From Hsuehochloa calcarea (lineage: Eukaryota; Streptophyta; Magnoliopsida; Poales; Poaceae), in assembly GCA_036346395.1 (NCBI GenBank), contig CM070601.1:10041763-10105762 (forward strand): 64,000 nt of DNA, written 5' to 3'. Of the stretch, positions 45,901 through 57,361 are shown piece after piece. Under the pieces are notes generated by a model. It was not told the origin of the DNA. It saw nothing but the letters and a program-made list of their open reading frames with translations, and did no database searches. Position 1 is the first letter of the stretch; every line of letters starts with the position of its first letter. The translations under genes and the position numbers were made by a program.

Positions 45901-48383
45901 ATTGTTCTATAAACAAACAATGGGCATACCAATATACCATGAACTAACCTTCTTCAACTATAGGCAAAGACTAAGCATAAGCAATCTTGATGGGTACAAT
46001 GGTGATATAAAAATATAATGCCATGATAAAAACATACACGTGACTTCAATGAAATGCTACATGAATAAAAGTCAGGATGTATGAATTTTAACTGTTTCAG
46101 TTAATTTTAAATGTTTTGATCTCCTACAGTTTTAGAATATTTTGTAGAAGAAAAGTTATTGCCATAAAACAGGTAAAATTGACTGGTCAAACATGACTGG
46201 TCAATTGGTAAACGAGATGGTTTCTCCCATACACATGGATCAAACATGACTGGTCAAATTTGGAATAAATACTTAAAAGTGTTGGCAGATTTAGAACTCA
46301 ATACTCTGTGGGGCCAATCTCTTTGAAATCACGATAATTTATGGGCTTAAAAGTACAGGGGAAAAGGCAATATAAAGGAGGCAAAGCACACAACAATTGG
46401 CATTTGATTTTTTTGTCATAGCTTAAAAAAGAGCAAAAACGCCGATGTGTAGCCATCTACATAATCATCTCCATAGACCATAGGAAGACAGAGTAAGCAA
46501 TTTACAATCGAAAGGAAAAAATAATAATAAGTATCTCACTACAATTAATCTGTACTCATGCATCATAAGGACCAAAAAAACAGATAACCTTAGTTCTTTA
46601 CTAATTAATTTAAGCCATATTCGCTGCAAAACCAAATGCTCAGTCAACAACATTAACACATGTACAATGCAATTCATACTAGCAAAATCCCCTACTAACA
46701 ATCAGAAACACACATCCCCCACCAGCTCACAGGCTATTCTAATGCTGCTGCTATCATATAAACAGCCATTTAAACAACATCAGCCACGCATAAACACCAA
46801 TCCAAACTACAACAACTCACAATTCCACATTTAAGAACAATCCGCAGAAAAGTACTCTAGATAATTAATGTTGAGAAACCATTATCACTCCATGTTTCCA
46901 GAAAAAACGCCACAACCAACCCAAAACAACTACCTACCCAAAATGTCCACAACTGCAATATCCCAAACCCCCAGTAATGACTAATTCAAAATTTTAAACA
47001 CTAATCAAAAACTCCAACCAATTTTTTTAACCAAACAAAAGTTCAAATGGAACTAATGGAAGCGTTAGGTTTTCCCTAATTCACAAAGTCTCGCCGGTGA
47101 CCAGCAACCAAAATTCCACACAAAACCACACTTAATTCTCTCACACACAAAACCACACTTAATTCTCTCACACACACAAAAGCCAGTGCTACCTCACAGC
47201 TGTCTACTGTCTCCCTTGAACTAAGAGCTGCTCACTTCCAAGCAGAACTTTCTGCGCCAACCAAATGCTTATGCGACTGTACTTAGAGCAGTCATTATTT
47301 CAAATTTACAGACATCCCAACTGAAAAAACATCAACTATTTGTCACGAACGTGGGCCGTAGGAGTGGGGATGCCGGGCTGGACAAGATAGTGGGCTGGCT
47401 CCATGGCCCAATTGACTGGGAAGGGCTACATAAGTAGCTATTGGCAGCAGAACGGAGGTATCGAAGAAAAGACAACAGCCTCGGCTCCTTCTTCCCCAAT
47501 GCTATCTCTTCCCCCAATTCCCTTTCTCTGATGTTCCCCGCCCCATGCTTCTACCTTCCCGTCTGAATTGCTACTCCCATCCTTGCTTCCAATTTCTTCC
47601 AATTGTATCCCCAAACACTTGTATCATTTGTTAGTTTGGCAATATAGCATTTTGGATTTGGTGTGGATCGGTGTTCATGATGAAGGATCATGACACTACT
47701 GCACAAATTTCAAAATCATAAGTCCACCACAACTTAATCGCCAACAGTGCCGCCTGGAAGCTGCACAGTTTGAAGTGAGCTTCGATGCATCAAGAAAGCT
47801 TGCATGCAACTACTTACCATAAAACCAGTCAAAAAATCTTAATCATGTGCACGAACCAAGCACCTAAATGCAACTCCGACCTCTCGATAGCCAGGGATGG
47901 AGACAGAAGACAAGTGGGAGCTCTATCCCCATGGTTGTTGAAATCATTTATATAGTTCTTAGTTTGCTCATGTAGACTAAAAACATATTTATACATGACA
48001 CCCATCGATATTTAGTTATCACTCTATGACCCCTAGTAAAAAATTTCTGGTTCCGTCCATGCCGATAGCCTCCCGCAACCGCCATGGTTTGCAGCAGAAA
48101 TCCCCAAGGCCACCCAAAAGGGCAGCAGGTGTGTTTGAAAGCATCCAGTGCAGCACCGAGCAACTAACCAAACGCCCATAAAACTAGAGCTCGATCACTC
48201 GAATTACAGAAACATCTCGCCCAACGCCTTCCCAGTCCCCAATCACTCAAATCGCGCGGCTCGGGATCCAATCCCGTCCCCTCCACCCGCACGGCAGCCA
48301 CAGAATCCGCCACAGTCACGCGAACCAAGCTCAGCCCGCAGAAAATTCGATAAAAATTTCGAGCAAATTTCAGAAACCGTCAC
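42997..48383 (-). other. leader region and long first intron of the RING gene
   Basis: No coding exon is seen between the first coding exon and the presumed leader exon. Acceptors stand near 43073 (TATGCAG) and 43019 (GCAAAG). AT-rich sequence fills most of it. The solo LTR at 47341-47695 is an insertion in this intron. The assignment as an intron is inference from the distant GC-rich leader and TATA box. Confidence 0.5.
47341..47695 (+). mobile_element. short solo LTR in the RING leader intron (355 bp)
   Basis: It runs from TGTCACGAACG to GGATCATGACA, so the ends form the usual TG...CA with a short inverted repeat. The flanks are ctatt (47336-47340) and ctact (47696-47700), four of five bases alike. 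It holds CTACATAAGTAG, a possible promoter. No internal domain is left. It resembles a small Gypsy-type LTR, but strand and family are uncertain. Confidence 0.7.
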
Positions 48384-48520
48384 CTCGGGGAGCGCGATCG
48401 GCACGGGAGCTGAGGGAATCCGCGGCTGTCTCGCCTGCCTCGGGAGTCGTGCGGCGGGAGGGGGGTAGGGGATGACCGGTTGGTGGCGGCGGTGGTGGGG
48501 GAGGGGATCGATCGGAGGAA
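48384..48520 (-). other. probable untranslated first exon of the RING gene
   Basis: A GC-rich segment below a TATA box ends at a donor (CCCGAG, then GTGACGG). Plant HIP1/ZFP1-like genes often have a separate leader exon. Transcript data would be needed to fix its limits. Confidence 0.5.
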
Positions 48521-48546
48521 GGGGGGAATAGGACCAGGGGAGTCGG

Positions 48547-48554
48547 TATTTATA
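48547..48554 (-). promoter_or_regulatory. TATA box, RING gene
   Basis: TATAAATA on the minus strand, about 30 bp above the presumed transcript start. Confidence 0.6.
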
Positions 48555-48559
48555 AGCAC

Positions 48560-49589
48560 GAGAAGCCTTTTGGGAACGGAAGGCGGAGAGAAAGGGGGTA
48601 AGGGCCGGCTTCGCTTCCTTTTTCTATTATTTTTGGAATCAATCGTCGTCTATGCGCTCTCGCCCTCCCTCCCCCCCTCTCTCTCTCTCTCCTCGTTTTA
48701 CCCTCTTTTTTAGAGTGATACACGAATAGTTCACGTTTTTTTGGCTCCACCCTCGCTTGCGAGAGGAGAGAATGCTCCACCCTGCATCTACTTTGCTGTG
48801 ATCTTTACAGTGTTTATGTTACCTGTGTAGCGTTACGTTTATTTGTTTATCTTGTCTCTGTAGCTATGTCATGCATATTTCCAACCAGCCTTCCCTTCCC
48901 AGCTCTCATTGCGATCGGAGCTGCCGGTTTCTCCGTGTTGGTGTGGCCGCAGGAGAGGATCCAACCGTTCTGCTTTATCGGGGGCGCTCCAAGTGTAGGT
49001 CCTTGACATAAGGAACAGCAGACCGATCGTTAAAAAAGACCCGAGTAAGCAGACGTACTATTCCTATTGAAGTGTCGTCATACGGCGCAAGATGACTGTC
49101 CTGGAGGCTCCATTTTAAGCAGCTGCTCCAGGCCACCATGGACGAGCCGTGTGGAAGGAGGGTGGAGAGGTTAGTAGGAGTTGTCGACCATTGTTTCATC
49201 GTTCTCAATTTGCCTCGTCGCCGCAAGAGAATCGAAGCTCCAATTCCACTAGTGGAACTCAAGAGGCTTATTGGCTGCACTCTGCTATCTAACAGGCATC
49301 CAACTCACAAATGACAAAAGCGTTTGTGTCTGCGACGCGATGGATACGGACACTCGGCTTCCGTTTACTGCAAGGCTGCCGTTGCAAGTGGTTCTCGTAA
49401 AAATTCATTTGCCACAGGATCGTCGATCAGTGTCCTTTTTTGGACGTAAGTCGATCAGTGTCCTCATCCGAATCTGGAACGGATCGATTGGATCGGATGA
49501 ACATAAGATCGAGATGTGATTTGTCATTTTACAAGCGGTTGGGTTTGGCACCACCGCCGCCGACTCGGCAGCGCCTCCGCCATGCCGCT
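48560..49589. other. intergenic region
   Basis: RING gene promoter side, then unassigned sequence. A (CT)n run lies at 48680-48700. No supported gene. Confidence 0.4.
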
Positions 49590-52540
49590 CGATGTCAGCT
49601 AGCGATTCGATACTTGATCGTGGCTTATGCAGAGATGTAAAGAGTTGGCTGGTTGGTCGTCTGCGTCTTGACACGGAGTTTCAGCGTGTTCACGAGTTCC
49701 TTACTGTGCCGTCCCGAAGTTTGAGCAGGCGTGCCCGGCTACTTGCACGCCACCCTCGTGTCACTCTTCCGAGGCCCTTACCGAGATACGTGCAGAGGAG
49801 ACTCGTCTCGAGTGGCGCCGGTGCGATGCCACTCCTCCGTGCTCGCCGCAGTACACCCGCTACACCGACTACTTCACGCTTCAAGACGCCGCCTCCAAAG
49901 GCGCCACCATGTGGTGGTGGCCGCCTCCATCTCGGTGGTGGTCGTCCTCGCCGCTCCCTCTTTGCGACAAGATCGGCCACTTTGAGTCTCGATGCTACAA
50001 GAAAGCAATGCATATTTCACGCCGTTCCTCTCCTACTGCATCGGTATTTCTACAACGTCGTCTCATCGACTACTTCCGCATTTTCTCTCACTGAGCAGGA
50101 GATAGCGGACTTCGACGATCGCTTGCCTTCTTGTGTTCTTCCTCGGCAGTTCTGCGAGTTCTGCGATCGACTCTTGAACACGAGAAACCACCTCCTACAC
50201 GCATGTGTACCTCCCGTGGATCCTTGATTCCAGAGCATCCTTCCACATGACCTCCGATTCTTCCACTCTATCTTTTGTTACACCTCTTGATTCCCCCGCG
50301 CTGTTCTTACTGCCGATGGTACCTCTCTTTCGCCTCTCGGTCGAGGACCTCTTAGCAACTCATCTTTTCATGTTCCCTCTGTTGCTCATGTTCCTCGCCT
50401 AACCATGCAGCTTCTTTCTGCCGGACAGATTACTGACCTTGGTTATCGGATCATTCTCGACTCTGACTCTTGTTGTGTTCAGGACCGCCACACGGGAGCT
50501 CTGGTTGGTTCTGGCCCTCGGCGCCTTGACTCGCGGCGTCTCTGGGAGCTTGACTGGCTTCACCTTCCTTCCACGCCACCATCGCCGCCTCTCCGCCTCG
50601 CCACTCCGTCACCGGCTCTTTCCAACAATGGCATCACCGTCTTGGCCATCTCGTGTGGCTCTCGTCTCGTCGTCTTTAGTTCGCCGTGGTCTCTGGGTCT
50701 GCATCTCGGAGACGTGTCTCTACATTGTCGTAGTGTAAGTTAGGCAAAAGCGGCTTCACTTCCTTATCCTCATAGTGAGTCGTTGTCTCAACGTCCTTTT
50801 GATCTTGTTCATTCGATGTTTGGGGTCCGCCCCTTCGTTTCGAAAAGGGTCATCGATACTATATCATATTTATAGATGATTTCTCTCGCCACACTTGGAT
50901 ATATTTCATGTCTTCTCGTAGTGAGGTCTTGTCTATCTATAAACAGGCTTGCCACTATGGTTCGCATACGTTCTCCACTCCTATTCGTGTCTTTCGTGCG
51001 CGACTCTGGGCGAGTACCTCTCTCATCACTGCGTTAGCTTCTCTTGCGACCGTGGCACTCTCGCCGATTCTCTTGTCCCGGTGCTCATGCTCAGAATGGT
51101 GTTGCTGAGCGCAAGCATCGTCACCTCCTTGAGTCGGCTCGTGCCCTGATGATTGCCGCCTCTATTCCACCTCACTTTTGGGCGGAGGTCGTTTCCACCG
51201 CCACCTATCTCATCAACATCCACCTTCTTACGCTTCTTGTGTGCAATCCCTATTGAGCGCCTCGTGGTCTCCTTCCGACTACTCGCCCTTCGTGCTGTTT
51301 GGTTGCGCTTTGCTTCTTCGCGCCTCGAGAACGCACTAAACCGACCGCTCGATCCATTGAGTGTGTCTTTTTGACAGTCAGATGCGAGCACAAGGGCTAT
51401 TCGGTCTTTGGGATCCTGTTGGTCGACGGATGCGGATTTCTGGATGTGACTTTCGATGAGTCTCGTCCCTTCTATCCACGCCCTGTCTCTCCTTCGACTT
51501 CCTCTCGTGGAGTCTCTGCTTTTTGACCTTTCCAGATACACCTATCTCGCTCCACATATTTCTCCTGTGGCCTCTCCGCCATTGTCGCCGCTGTTTGCCT
51601 CCTGCGGCTCCTCAGGCCCCCCACTACACTCGCCTACACTCGTCGACCAGATGAGGATCTTCCAGATGAGCCCACTTCGATGTTTCATCTTCTTACGATG
51701 ATTCATCTTCCCCGATGGGCCGTCTTCTCCTCGTTACGCTCTCCGCGATCGCCACGATTCGCCCCTGCCTGTTTTGCCTTTGGCAGGCGCAAGACTACTT
51801 GTGAGCTCGCCCTCCCAATGGGATGTCAGTTACTCATCCCGAGTGGCGACATGCCATGGCGAGGAGATTGTTGCCCTCGAGCGTCTCGGTACTTGGGATC
51901 TTGTTCCTTTTCCATCTCACTCGCCCCATCACATGTAAGTGGGTCTATAAGATTAAGACTCGCTCGATGGCTCTCTTGAGCGCTATAAGGCGCGCCTTGT
52001 TGCTCGTGGCTTCCAGCGGGAGCATGGTCGTGACTACTGACGAGACTTTTGCTCTGTGGCCCACATGACCACCGTCCCGAGACTCTTCTTTCGGTGGCGT
52101 CTGCTCGCCATCGGTGATGCATTCTCAACTTGATGTCAAGAATGCCTTTCTTAATGGCGAGTTGCGTGAGGAGGTCTACATGCATCCGCCACCGGGTATT
52201 CATTCCTCGAGGGCATGGTCTCGCCTTCGTCGCTCTCTATGGCCTTAAGCAAGCCCCTCGTGCACGGTTTGAGCGCTTCTCCTCTCGTGGTCACCGCTGC
52301 TTTGGTTTTCAGCAAGTGATCATGACCTAACTTTTGTCCACACTTCGTCTCGTGGTCTGGACTCTTCTTCTTCTATATGTTGATGATATGATCATTACCG
52401 GAGATGACTCGAGTACATTGCCTTTGTCAAGGCTCGTCTTAGTGAGCGATTCTTATGTCGGATCTTGGTCCTCTTCGTTACTTCCTTGGGATTGAGGTTA
52501 CTTCCACTCCGGATGGTTTCTTTATGTCCCAAGAGATTGG
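49590..52540 (+). pseudogene. Copia element B, gag-pol remnant
   Basis: Fragments in three frames give the Copia order. A gag C-terminus has a damaged knuckle (CDKIGHFESRC, about 49965-50000). The protease is WILDSRASFHMTSDSS near 50217, where the catalytic DSG reads DSR. Then come LLSAGQITDLGYRIILDSDS near 50410, the pre-integrase region, the integrase (DDFSRHTW near 50876, NGVAERKHRHLLESARALM near 51090) and RT (LDVKNAFLNGELREEVYMHP near 52130, YVDDMIITGDD near 52377, LGPLRYFLGIEV near 52470). It stops abruptly at about 52540 where unusual sequence begins. RNase H and both LTRs are missing. Many shifts and stops show an old copy. Confidence 0.82.
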
Positions 52541-55500
52541 GATAGGAATCTTTTTGGGGGTTTTTTCGGAAAAATTTTATTATTAAATTTTTGGAATTAC
52601 ATTTAAGCAAAACTCCTAAGATCAGGAAACAGACGAGCCAAATAAGGGGGAAGAGGGAAAAATGTCCATTTTTGGGGAATGCTTCCAAAAGAATTCCCCT
52701 CCCTCAACTTTGATCAAGGGAAGGGCCCACTGCAACGGAATCCCATCCCCGGCAAGGCTGCCAACCCCCCCCAGGCTCAAAGGGTCAAAAATTCAAATCA
52801 AAGCAGGTGCAACGGTTAAAAGAAGTTGAGTCTCCAATCAACGAACAAATCAAAATTAACAGAACAAAGGGATCGGAAGGAAAAAATAAAAACCCTGGCC
52901 CATACTGAAAACAAATGGGTATCGATTGTAAAAGTCAACTCCCGAATTTGAAACAATGGAAGAAAAAAATGAGGCAGTCTACGCCCAAATAAATCCTCTT
53001 AATATTCTCAGCCAAAGCAAAATAACCCAACCCGAACTCCCCAGCAAAAGGTGGGTGAAAACCTCCCGGATAATTGCCTGGGACATCACCCTCCCGTTAG
53101 GTTCCACTGTTAACTTCCCCGGTTCGCTTTTCCCACTGGCCCCTTTCCTCCCGGTGGGTACCAGCCGGCCTTCCTTCTTCCTGTAGGCCCTGATGTCCCG
53201 GGAGCCCCGACGGTCCACCCTCCCCCGACCGCCACGGAAAAAAGGAGCAACGGCCGGTGGATTCCGATCCGAGGTTTGGGTGTGGACTTGGGGTTTTTGG
53301 GTATTGGAAGTAACTTCCCCTGGACCCTGAATTGTTTGAGAAATTATCCACCACGGTTCAGTGTTTTAAATGTCTGTCCTAAGGTCAGTAAAGGGGTCCA
53401 AAATTTGGGGGCCGGTAAAAGCGGCCTTGAAGGGAAGAATCCGTTTTTCCCCCTAATGGCTAACTTCCCTTCTGTTCCGGTTTCCTCTTCGGGTTCCCTG
53501 CCAAACTTGTATTCCTGATTCCTATAAATTCCCAAATGTCCTGCACTTGCCACAAAGCGAAAAAGGGGACAACGGGGTTCATGACGCCAAAGGGGAATTT
53601 GGCCGTTTCAGACGACAACCCCCATGCGGCCCCAATCTTGGTAAAAGGGGTTACCCTATCCTTCTCGGGCCAAATATTGAACCAAGTGTCCCCATGTTTT
53701 GAAAGATTTATTGACATGGTGTAAAAAAGAAAAAAAAGGTCAGTCCTTGTCCAAATCCTAAATTCGAAGCAATTTAAGAGGTTAGGCACAAACAAGGTAG
53801 GGTACCCAATTAAATGTTGGCTTAAAAGAAAATGAAAAAGGAACTTCACTCCAAAAGGTTCACAAAAATTATCTTTTAAATAAAAGTCAATTCCGATTTT
53901 ACCCTGTCCCCCTGGGGGAACAATGCTCGCTTTAAGTCCAACCCGCCCTTTTTCAACCTAATCTGCCCCATCCCGTTTTTAGAAGCAAATTGAAATAAAA
54001 ATTGCAATTTTTGGACTACGGGCAGTTTATTCTTGTTTTTTCCTAAATCGCAACCCTTAAAAGGTTAAACCAAACCAAAAAGAGAAAGTGTTTAAGAAGT
54101 TTATGTTTTTGAATCAAAGGACAAAAACAAACAAAAGAAACAATTTTGCCGTTGACAGGGATTTTCTGGGGTGGCCTTGTTATTCCGCCCGAAAAGAAAC
54201 TTTTCCCGTTTTAAAATGTGACACCTTCAACCTTAACTTAATTGCCCCAAAAAAAAGAATTCCCCCAAAAATTTAGAGGATTGTATTTTCCCAAAACCTG
54301 GAATCTGTAAAACTTGCACACAAAAATTGTTAAACAAAAGTAAATTCCCCTGAAGCTTCGATTAACTTGTTTGACTTTTGACCAATTAAAAACCCCTGAC
54401 TTCCCCCACAAATTTGCCATCCAACCATGGCCCCTTCCCCTGGGTTTTGTTGAACCCCAAAATTTTTTGGAAAATAAAGTTTAATTCCAAAAAAGGTGGA
54501 TTGGAGTATCCTCCCAAAAGAAAGATTTGGAGGGAACAAACAAAAAAAATCCCCAAGGAGTTCGGGTGTCTCCCTGGTGGGGGGAAAAAAGGGTATGGGC
54601 CGGGAAAAGGGGAAATTGGGGGGGAAAAAAGGGGGCGGGAAGTCTCTTTGGGTCTTTTTCGTTTTTGGTATTTTGGTGATTAAATAAACCCATCACTAAA
54701 GGAAAAGGCGAACTTTGGGCCAAAGTTGACCTTGGGAAAGGCCCACCTTGAGAATGTATTTCCAAGTTTCTTAGGTGGGTATGGATAAAATTAGACCTAT
54801 TTGGACGTTTGTTTTATTAATTTGAGGTTTGGAATAATTTTGGGAGACCATGGGAAAATTCTTGCCAACTTGGGGCAAAGGGAACTGAATTGAGGGTTGT
54901 TTATTTTTTAAAGGGTTTTAATTGGATAAACAAGCTTGTATGCTCTTTACAATCCTTCAATCCCCCTCTTTAGTTAAAATGGTGGGGAATCCAAACTTTA
55001 ATCATCTCACAAATTCATATTTAATCCAAACAAGATTTTAGATATGTTGATGGGCAATGGGCCCAAATTTTGTAGGAGGAAAACAAATTTCAGGTTGTTT
55101 GGATTACCAACAAAATTATTGGAAAAATTGGAACTAAATAAATTAATCCAAAAAGTGAATTTTGGAGTAGGGTATGACAAATGAAGAAATTTTGGCCATT
55201 TGGAAATGGAACCATTATGCCGAACGTGGCTGTCAACTAAGAAAATTTAACAAAATTGAAGTTTGGAATCGGAGCAAGCTAAATTGGATTTTCTTAATTA
55301 CAAAATTTTCCATGGGAAGTACCAATTTTATACCAAATTAACATTCAAAAACCTTGTGCCATTACCAAACCATCTCACCGAGCCCAGCACCGTTAAACCC
55401 CACCCTTAATCCCATTTCCCCATCCCCAACCCAAAAGGCAAAAATTTCCACAATTAACCAAAATCCCGGTTCCTCCCCGCCCCCTTTGGGACGTTTTTAT

Positions 55501-56825
55501 TTCCCCCGAGTTTCCTTCCTCACTTTCCCAAAACCAAGGGAGTTCCTTCCCGAACTCAGGCCCCCAAAGTTGTACCCAAGTTTTTAAACAAACTTTATTT
55601 TAATTTCCTTGGAAACCAATTAAATAGGATGAGATTTTATTACAGCTTGAAAGATGGAAAACTATCCAAAAGATTATCCGCGAACAAAAACCCCAAAGAC
55701 CGCAAAACCAAGAAAGGAAGGAACATTATTTAAACAACTAAACAAGATAACTTTCCTGATCCTGGTTGGGAAAAATTTCTTAATACTTTTTTTCCCAACC
55801 AAAGGAGACAAAAGCGAAGACGAGGAGTGAAAATTTCAGCACTGTGAGAAGTTTCAGGAAAGAATATGTTTTGGTTGGCCCTTGCGCCTATTTTCCTAAC
55901 CGAACCCAGGACAAGACATGGACTGGACAGGGCAGGCTTCCATGATTGTGGGCCGATGGGCCGGAGCCGGGCACATGATTTGTGGGCCCGGGCCGGGCCA
56001 AGGGGGCGAAAGCCTTGCGCCCTTGAAACAGGTTTTATTTTGTTGAAAATCCCAAATTTGCTTTCACCAGGGAATACACGTTGCTAAGTTAACTACTTGA
56101 AATCCCAAAAACATAACTTGTCAACCAATTTAATTCCAACTTCCCCAAAATAAAAACCAAATCAATGGCCAATTTTAAAAACATATCCCGAAATTGATAA
56201 ACCAAAAAAAACTTATGGTTTTAAGGTTGTAAACCCAATAAAAATTCGATGTACTCCTTAAACTCTTGTTCAGAATTTCCTATAATGAATTTTGGAAAAA
56301 TCCAAAAATTTAATGAAAAAGTTTCCCTTTTGGGCAACTTTTCAACTTACATCCAATTTTTGAATCAATTAATCCATGACATCTTTATTAACCCTTTGCA
56401 AATTTCAATTTTTTGGGTTTTTAGTGGAAATTGGAATGCGGGCCCCGATTACGAGAGTTAAAAATAAAAGTTTGCCTTTGGAACGGCACGAGGATGGGTG
56501 ACGAACTGGTTTTTCATTGGGCCATTTTCGCCATGAACTCGAAATGCTCGAACTTCACGGCGGGTGGGGATTTGGCACCTAATTAAATTTGATGGGCCTT
56601 GTTGTCCGAATAAGTGGGAAACCAGCTCGTTGGGAAACGGCACAAACGGGTAGAGCTTTTTCTTCCCAACTGAGCAAAGGAATTTTTTAAATTAATTCAT
56701 TTAAAGCAGGGAGGAAGGTTAAAAAGCCCGGTTGCCAAAATGCAAAATTCAAGGGCTTTGGCTCACGGGAAAAACAATATAAAGTGAAACTGGGTTTGAA
56801 CGCCACAACGATAAGGAAGATAAAC
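52541..56825. other. anomalous block rich in short homopolymer runs, no coding sequence
   Basis: From 52541 the text changes character. Runs of two to six identical bases follow each other almost without pause (words such as CCCCAAAAG, GGGGAAAAAAGGGG, TTTTTGGGG). No frame carries a recognisable domain. The left edge cuts the Copia B reverse transcriptase mid-gene, and the right edge reaches into one LTR of the Gypsy element. Fragments such as GGGCCGGGCC near 55990 hint at transposon sequence. I read this as poor-quality or corrupted sequence rather than biology, but cannot prove it. Confidence 0.5.
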
Positions 56826-57253
56826 TGTAAGGCTGATTAGGGAATTTTGATTCAGGTTGTAGCCCGGAAAGGGGACGGCCCAAGCCCTAGGGGGGCAGGA
56901 CGGGTTGCCACTCGACTGAGGGAATTGCAAACAGAATTCCAAGTACGAAGGAAAGAACAGAGACAGAATTGAGACCTTTTCGATATTCTTTCTTACTTGC
57001 AAAAACAAAGCCTCTCTCCAATTAAATAGAGAGCCTAACATCCAGACTAAGAGTGAGTTGTATACAGAGTACATAAAGTAACTAATATGTATTGCCTAAT
57101 GCATACTACGAAACTAAAACGGAAAGCTACTGCATTATCTGTTGCTCGTCTGACACACTTGGAAACTCTGCAGATGGAATTGACTCGAACTGAGTAGATG
57201 CACCGACCGACTGCTGTTGCTTGCGTCGCCTATAAGTGATGCCTCACGTGACA
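56826..57253 (-). repeat. 3' LTR of the Ty3/Gypsy element
   Basis: On the minus strand it starts TGTCACGTGAGGCATCAC at 57253. It matches the 5' LTR closely over 56960-57253 but poorly over 56826-56950, where the anomalous sequence to the left intrudes. Confidence 0.75.
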
Positions 57254-57332
57254 TCTCTTCACACCTTCTCAAATAGCTTGCCTATACGTGATGCCTTCTA
57301 TGACATCTCTTCACACTTTCTCAAATAGCTTG
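57229..57332. repeat. 52-bp tandem duplication at the LTR junction
   Basis: 57229-57280 and 57281-57332 are two near-identical copies, each running from CCTATA to AAATAGCTTG. The unit includes the first 25 bp of the LTR and the adjoining internal sequence, so the true LTR start could be 57253 or 57305. Confidence 0.8.
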
Positions 57333-57361
57333 TCCTCGAGCTTGAAAGAAGGGTAGAGCTG

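Noticed and set aside
49592..50227. Arg-rich 211-codon frame as a host gene
   Set aside because: Its neighbouring frames give Copia gag and protease motifs, so it is a shifted reading of Copia B.
52956..54765. Several frames of 60-130 codons in the anomalous block
   Set aside because: No motif, and the underlying sequence quality is doubtful.
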